Below are positions 1-64,000 of a stretch of 64,000 nucleotides of DNA, in pieces. The notes beneath the pieces were generated by a model that saw only the letters and a list, made by a program, of their open reading frames with translations, ran no database searches and had not been told where the DNA came from. This stretch comes from Ashinkailepas kermadecensis (taxonomy: Eukaryota > Arthropoda > Thecostraca > Neolepadidae). Made by a program: the position numbers and the translations under genes. Each line of letters starts with the position of its first letter. Position 1 is the first letter of the stretch. The stretch is from NCBI GenBank assembly GCA_034440615.1, contig JAOTOM010001508.1, forward strand, positions 1-64,000, in the 5' to 3' direction.

Positions 1-469
1 AAACAATTCCTGGGAAAAGTGTAAAATTATATTTCCATATCTGGAGGCCTGCTGCCGGATTCCAGACACGAAAACATTCGCAGCTTAGTTTGTCGTGGGT
101 CCACGTATGTACGAGAAAGTAACGATGGACAAGAGTAACGAAGGAAGCGATCCGTTCTTGACCTGGTCTGCTTTGCATTGATATTTCGCCATGTGTTGAC
201 TTATTGTCGAACTATTCTGGCCTCTTGATTTCTATTGATCTGTTGATCGACTTTGAAATCCGTTTTCTTTTTCAAACTGTCGTTTATGGACGCTTTAGTA
301 TGCAATATCGGGTCCATAAAGTTCGTCATACTGTTAGCAACGTATCATGACATGTCCATTGTTCACCCAGTACTATCGCGATCTTAATGGACCAGACACT
401 GCATGCTGACCTTCCCATAACCATGGGTTGTTGGCAGTGACGAATCTGGGGGACAACTGAGGGTATGTG

Positions 470-643
470 CCCCCACCCCCATAGATTTCCGACGCCCCTC
501 CATGGCACTCGATTGCACCCCGATCAGCGTGTTTCTCGGCCCATGGCGCCCCTCACAGTAGAAAAGGCGCTCCCTCCAGAGAAAGCGCGCCCCTCCAGAA
601 CCAGTGCCTCCCCTACAGCATTATTGGCTCCGCCCCTGGTTGT
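470..643 (-). mobile_element. hAT-like MITE copy (reverse orientation, degenerate)
   Basis: On the reverse strand it starts near CCAGGGGCGGAGCC and has internal GGAGGGGCGC units, like the other copies of the family (best copy 17530-17844). The far end is unclear. Rest of 1-675: nothing recognisable. Confidence 0.5.
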
Positions 644-675
644 CTGCTGACCTCCACGTGCCGCTGCGTCGCCAG

Positions 676-58770
<58,095 letters not shown>

Positions 58771-59925
58771 GTCAGTGTCGGGTCACGTCAGCTGTCAGGT
58801 CACAACAGGTCGCGTCCGGTCGGTAACGAGGTTCCTTTCCATGCCCGGTATCTCACTTATGTCTGGGTAAACTTCTTTGGGCTACGTGAATAGTATTATG
58901 CACCTCGCGTTGACGATATTAAAGACCCCTGGTATATGTTCAATTGCTCTGTCTGGAAATTTCAAGAGCTCCGATCCAAACATCTCTCGGCAGGCACCGC
59001 AAATCCAGCACGTTTATTTGTGCCATTAATTAGCAAACAAATGGCGATAATTATTCAGGTTTCAATAGTACAGCGTGATAAACAAAGTATTTAAATAATG
59101 CCTTTAAACAACAGACAGTTTCAACTGCTTGACAGACAACTCTTTAGTAGGCCGCTACACATATCAGCGCTCACATCTTCATACTTCTTAGCAGTCTCAT
59201 CTTCATACATCATCTCAGCCTCCCATCTCAAATCCCAAGTTCAGATATTCAAAGAGGCAGCAGTGTTCACGTACAATCCAGCTTACATTCCGACCGGTCT
59301 TCAAGTACTCTACGACTTTCATCTCAAGCGACTACACCTCAACAGACAACCAGTGACGCTCAGAGTCAGAGTCCCACATACCTAAAGTACCGAAGTACTG
59401 GACAGCGCCGGCCACCGGCCGCCCCGTCCCGCTGAGCGCCGTCTAACGACTGAGGGCGAGGGCCCTCGAGTCCCCGCGAACTAAACGCGACGGACAACGC
59501 CCATGGCATCTGATCCAGCCCGCGACACGTCATGGTGATGTGACGGTCTACGTCCCCATCCAGTGGGTGTTGCTCAGCCCCTGATATAACCAGAGACAGA
59601 GAACAATGCTCGCACTCGGTGAACTTCCTGCACCGGCGGGCGCGCCGGTCTGGCTATCTCTCCTCAGATATCAGAGGCGTCCCTCTGATCTCATCTGACT
59701 TCCGAGTTATCTCTGGTAGCAACCAGAGCCTCGGTCGCTCGTGAGAGTCAGTGCTAACTCAGCGTGCTCATAGGCATGAGTGTAACCACTGGAGGCTGGG
59801 GGACATGTCCCCGCAGTTTATGAAAAGTGGCGATTTGTCCCCGTCAATTTTTTCCGAGTCCCCCAAGCCTCAGCTAACTGAGTATCATGGACGCACAATT
59901 ATACTTAGTCATTTATAAAGTGGAA
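58771..59925. other. Intron sequence with an unidentified GC-rich block
   Basis: 59395-59790 is GC-rich and differs from its surroundings (CCGGCCACCGGCCGCC, TATAACCAGAGACAGAGAAC). It might be part of an LTR or other repeat, but I see no terminal repeats or coding. No further cyclase exon found. Confidence 0.35.
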
Positions 59926-59929
59926 ATAT

Positions 59930-60090
59930 ATATGCAAGAGAATCACCAAAAAATATAAAAGCCGATTTCGTCAATCAACGAGCTTCACGGGCTATCGGTC
60001 GTCACAAAATCTCCGAATGGTAAATCAGCAATCGTTAGAAATTCCTGCTTCCAGGCTATTTTTGAATGACATGAACCTTGGCCATCTTGT
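59930..60090 (+). repeat. Left-end fragment of the duplicated block (partner 14150-14290)
   Basis: Shares AAGAGAATCACCAAAAA, GGTCGTCACAAAATCTCCG and CTGCTTCCAGGC with the partner. It continues into ATGACATGAACCTTGGCCAT, which in the other copy stands at 15957. Confidence 0.75.
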
Positions 60091-60120
60091 GCTTTCGCTT
60101 GGGTGGAAAATTATGCTCTG

Positions 60121-61508
60121 CTAGGCAACAAATTTGCATTCTCGCAAGGCTTTATACGTATTAGGTTGAATTCCGCTGCGCATACATTGATATATCTTGA
60201 ACAAATGTGATTCTGGGTGTCCTTGGGTATCTTTAAGACCATTGAGAGAAATCATGGGCAGCCTTAAGCGCGTGCGCCACGTTAACTCTGACGGGATTAT
60301 TCCCTTTGCGCACAACTGAAAGGGACACATCAATTGCAGGTGAGACGAACTTCCAGTGTGGCATCGGTAGCTTCTGAACTCTCGTCAACCAGAGTGCGCC
60401 GAGTGACGATAGTTCAGAAGCTACCGATGCCACCCTGGAAGTTGGTCTCACCTGCAATTGATGTGTCCCTTTCAGTATTGCGCAAAGGGGATATCCCGTC
60501 AGAGTTGTGCCTGTCGAGAACACTGGAGCACCTGAATACGTACCGAGAACACATAATAATTTTCCATGATGGCTCCAACAGGAGCAGGCTGTGCTTTTGT
60601 GTGCAGTGCCGATGTACGTTCATTTAGTTTGCCTGTTTAAGTCTCGGTGTATAGCTCAGAGCTAATTGCGATCATAAAGGCACTGCCCTTCATAGAGATC
60701 TCATAGGATACCCTATGTGTGATCCCATCTGATTCTCTGAGCAGCCTTCTGGCACTGACCGAATGTTATCCCTCAGACCCTCTACTACTCGACATCCTCA
60801 TACGTCTTACTACATTAGAACGAGACGGAAAACTGTCCGTTTGTGTTGGGTCCCGAGCCACACCGGGGTGTCCGGCAACGAGCGTGCGGACTCTGCGGCG
60901 AAGTGGGCAGCACAGAATCCACGCCCACGCATTTGCCCACTCCCTGCCAGGGATCATTTGTCAAGAATCTCAAGTTTTATCATTCATAAGTGGCAAAATT
61001 CCCGGGATAGGGACGCCAACAATAAACTTAACAATAAACTTAAAAATAAACAATCAAGCCACACCTGGGACATTGGGCGTCATGCCTGCGTAGGTCCAGA
61101 ACAGAGGAAGTTGCACTTTGCAGGTTGCGTATTGGACACACCTACGCTACCCATCGCTTCCTCCTCTGTGGGGAGGAAAGGCCACAGTGTCCCCGCTGTT
61201 CGGAAACTGACGGTGCTCCACGTACTATCCACGTGCCATTAATTTGCACGGGAGCGGATATTATTTTACGGAAGAAACTTGAGTTGCCTGACATATGATG
61301 ACATTCTGGAGAACAATTCAAAACTAGTACATTCGGAGAACTTGTTTGTAGTACATTCGGAGAACGTTACCTTTCAGCGATTGATTTCAGACCACGTATA
61401 CACCGAGGTAAAAGTTCGTATCAGCAGTGTAGCATTATAAAATGTTATGGGCGCGAATGATCAGAACTGGTTGAAGCGCCCTAAAGCCCAAATAACTAAC
61501 TAACTAGC
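60121..61508 (+). mobile_element. Jockey/I-like LINE fragment with inverted 5' part
   Basis: The + strand reads PPWKLVSPAIDVSLSVLRKG, then a broken RNase H-like part with HDGS, and VRLCWVPSHTGVSGNERADS plus AAKWAA, the typical C-terminal RNase H end of I/jockey-type LINEs. It ends with a GCGCCCTAAAGCCCAAATAA(CTAA)n tail. The stretch 60255-60395 is a reverse-complement copy of 60410-60510 (the same PPW..SPAIDVSLS part on the reverse strand), about 110-bp arms. Frameshifts and stops make it non-functional. Confidence 0.85.
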
Positions 61509-61724
61509 CACGTTAACGTCGTATTCGTATTCGTATTCAGCGACGAATTCGCCAGAGGCGTATTTGTGTTGGCATCGGCATTCAGCGACGGGTTGATGAT
61601 CGTTCGAATCAATTACCACAAATGCTTCTGCTTGCACTGAACACGCTGGAACTATATATTCTCACTACATTAAGTCGGGTCATGTCAATGGGTCAAGTGA
61701 TCAATTGGGTCACCGGGTCCGCAG

Positions 61725-61827
61725 ACAAAAAAAAAATTATTTTAAAAAAAAAAAAATTCCTCCCCTCCTTTTCCCCCCCTTTCCCCCCCCCCCCTCCAAA
61801 AATATTAAAAAAAAAAAAAAATTAAAA
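61725..61827. repeat. Poly-A/poly-C low-complexity junction
   Basis: Runs of A, T, C and A again directly precede the left end of the duplicated block. Confidence 0.95.
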
Positions 61828-63325
61828 AATGTCAATGTCAAACCACAAGACCGAAGATTAGCTTAAATTGTTCGAAGTCCTCGCGCCTCGTCGTTTTGTC
61901 TTCAATTTTCATCAAGTGGAGTCATTCGACTTGCCGTGAGGTACTCTAGCAAACTTAAGAAATCACATTATTTTTCAAAGTCAAAGGTCGAACTCATGTC
62001 TTCGGTCGCCCCGCGCTTCTTTGTTTTCTCCCAAAGCTACCCATGCTTGGTATCAAGAGATAGCCTGTGGGCAACCCTCGAGTAACATTTTAACCACGGA
62101 CATGTCAGATCAAGCCTCAAGGTCAAAGGTTAGTTTAATTTTCAGAGTCCTCACGTGTCGTGGCTATGGCTTCAAATTGCATTCTGTTGGTGTCATTCGA
62201 CGTGGTTTGCCGTACGTTACCAGAATGTTGAGATATCGAAATAATTTCAAAGGTGTCGAAAGTCCGGCGTGTGTATTCAGTGTAATAGGAATAGGAGGGT
62301 CAGATCTATTTTGTTTGCAGCCGTTGTGATAGCAAGCACTCGTATCCTATATGGCAAGGGGCTCCCTCAAGAAATCCGTCATAACCTGCTCGGACGGTGC
62401 TCTGATCGCTGGTTTTTCACTTACGCTGCCACAATGCTGTTCCGGACATATAAAATATTGAAGTGTTTTTATCAAATTGTCCGCTTTCCTCCTGATGGTT
62501 CAACGGAAGTTGTCAAATTTGCCAGAGGAGCCACACGTGGATGCGCACAATTTTATAACCAGCCGGAGTTCGCAACCGCGAGAGAGCAATGTTGTAATCA
62601 GGGGTGTATTCAGGAATTATCATGGGCACTTGTCTGGAATGGTGCCATTTCTTTGGAGCGGCGCAACTGCGAAAACACTTGGAGGAGCGCCTCTGACTGC
62701 AAAATTCGAGGGGACGGGATGCCCTCGGCCCTTCCTGAAGGGGCGCCTTTCCTTCCAAAGGGGTGCCTTTTTATTTCATAAGGGGCGCCTCCGGTTGAAA
62801 AATTTGAGCGTGTTGACTAGAACCTTTTCAGAGGGGCTGAGGAACGCCACCTACCACGTGGTGGTACATATCCTCAGTGCCACACCCTTTATCCGCCCTG
62901 GCTGTCATTGCATCGAAATGTGTCCCCGTAAACAGGAAAACATGGGAAAGGTAATTGTATGTCCATATTCGCTACCATAAAACCATCGTCCAATATTTTA
63001 TGTTTTTCCTGCTACAAGAGGGCAACGTTTTGCATGCAACATTGCTCTATGGTGATCGTGAAATCGGGTCCAGCACATACGACATGAAGCTAGATGTTCA
63101 TAGGCAGTGAAAAGTAGTGAAATGCTAATATTGGCGCAACTTTTTATCCTCAAAATATCATTTCTAACAATGGTAAGTCTGAAAACCAGACATTGAAATA
63201 GAAGTGGCTGAAATTCAAGGATGTTTTCCGGGATGGGGGAAGGCGGGGCTAGGCCCCTCTATCCTGTTCAAACTTACCGCGTCCCTGGTTTGTCTCCCCT
63301 AATTTGTAATCCGTGGTCACACCCA
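61828..63325 (+). repeat. Duplicated block, copy 2 (partner 16748-18235)
   Basis: Same order and orientation as copy 1: two 275-bp satellite units (61880-62260), GCTCGGACGG.GCTC, the MITE, ACATACGACATGAAG and GCGTCCCTGGTTTGTC. Clearly diverged, with small indels. Confidence 0.85.
62599..62900 (+). mobile_element. hAT-like MITE, orthologous in position to 17530-17844
   Basis: CAGGGGTGTATTCAGGAATT to TTATCCGCCCTG, flanked by GTTGTAAT (62591-62598) and GCTGTCAT (62901-62908). The same flanks as the partner copy show it was inserted before the block was duplicated. Confidence 0.85.
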
Positions 63326-64000
63326 TGCTCACAGGCACCTGGTGCTGACCTCAGCTTATCACCGGACACTGATGATCCACATAGCATGTCGCCTGACACG
63401 AACAGATGCGTCATGGTAACCATGGTAACACCTGGTCTCAGGACGCAGCGCCTGACAATAACCACGCATGACTACAGCTGCTCACGGACATCTGGCATCA
63501 GACATTCACAGACACAGTAGCATTCATCCAGCAATCAACCATTATTATATATTACCATTGCAATCATAAACCATAGACACCTACATAAACTTAAACATAC
63601 AGGGGTACTCGTATGCCTCCAAGACGCACCTTATATCACCGACACATCTAATATCACAGACTCACCTAATATCACAGACACACCTAACATTGGTCACGGG
63701 GCATGACATCTGTCATACCTGTCATCCCACACACACACACACTGCACTCGAGACAGTAATGACGTAAGACCGACACTGTAGTCCACAATGGACTTGTGGC
63801 TATTACGACCTCGCGTTAATTAGATAAAGCAGCACAGCACAAAAGGTCAAAATCACATAACAATTAAACCGGTGGTCATACATGTCATAATAACATCAAA
63901 TAATTCATTAAAAAATACAGCAGGGCGAGCAGCAAATCAGTTCGGCACGGGCGGCACGTTAAACAGGTGCGGCAGTGTCGTTTTTAGAGCAAGCTTATTG
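63326..64000. other. Intron end of window, unremarkable
   Basis: Contains loose CACCTAATATCACAGACA repeats (63626-63690) and a short (CA)n. The missing cyclase exon is not visible here. Confidence 0.5.

Noticed and set aside
59395..59790. Solo LTR
   Set aside because: GC-rich with a TATA-like stretch, but no TG...CA ends or target duplication could be recognised.

Overview
The window is eukaryotic and, by its contents, from an invertebrate animal. It carries one recognisable protein-coding gene, on the + strand: a receptor-type (membrane) guanylyl cyclase. I could place 16 consecutive exons between 676 and 58770. All 15 introns begin with GT and end with AG, and all exon phases join without a break (2058 nt, 685 complete codons). 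The first exons (signal peptide and distal ectodomain) lie upstream of the window. The last exons (rest of the cyclase domain and the C-terminus) lie downstream of 64000. In order, the exons encode the ANF-receptor-type ligand-binding ectodomain, a juxtamembrane Cys pair, one transmembrane helix, a pseudokinase domain (HGN in place of HRD), a coiled-coil linker, and the first part of the guanylyl cyclase catalytic domain with both metal Asp residues and the guanine-selecting Glu.

The rest, over 95% of the window, is intron. It is packed with tandem repeats: unit lengths of 2, 3, 5, 18, 22, 24, 30, 31, 34, 37, 39, 43, 48, 71, 72, about 80 and about 275 bp, together roughly a fifth of the window by my rough tally. 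It also holds about 15 copies of a hAT-like MITE family, tRNA-derived SINEs (two with clear target-site duplications), two CR1-like LINE fragments in opposite orientation, a jockey/I-like LINE fragment with an inverted 5' part, and a 1.3 kb foldback element. Almost every long open reading frame here is a by-product of a tandem array whose unit is a multiple of three.

The most striking feature is that several arrays are built from the gene's own splice junctions. The exon 2 donor is copied about 27 times. The exon 7 acceptor is present four times at exact 48-bp spacing, with an open 16-codon unit. The exon 11 donor is copied in 30-bp units. The exon 8 and exon 14 acceptors have single upstream duplicates. 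A 37-bp array abuts the exon 11 acceptor.

Organism: a CR1-like LINE, tRNA SINEs, hAT MITEs, very many intronic minisatellites and an expanded-looking receptor guanylyl cyclase fit a cephalochordate (Branchiostoma-like) best. I recall, without being able to verify it here, that intronic minisatellites copying splice junctions ('mirages') were reported at an amphioxus Adh locus. Other invertebrates remain possible.

Layout: 1-5.2 kb ectodomain exon, ATGACA-rich array, SINE and LINE tails; 5.2-8.2 kb three ectodomain exons with four arrays; 8.2-13.2 kb foldback element, TM exon, triplet array, juxtamembrane exon; 13.2-19.5 kb MITEs, 275-bp satellite, kinase-homology exon; 19.5-29.3 kb arrays, SINE, CR1 fragment, two kinase exons; 29.3-42.1 kb a single 12.9 kb intron with two CACGTG-rich arrays; 42.1-49.3 kb three kinase exons; 49.3-58.8 kb linker and cyclase exons; 58.8-64 kb LINE fragment and a second copy of the 14-18 kb repeat block.
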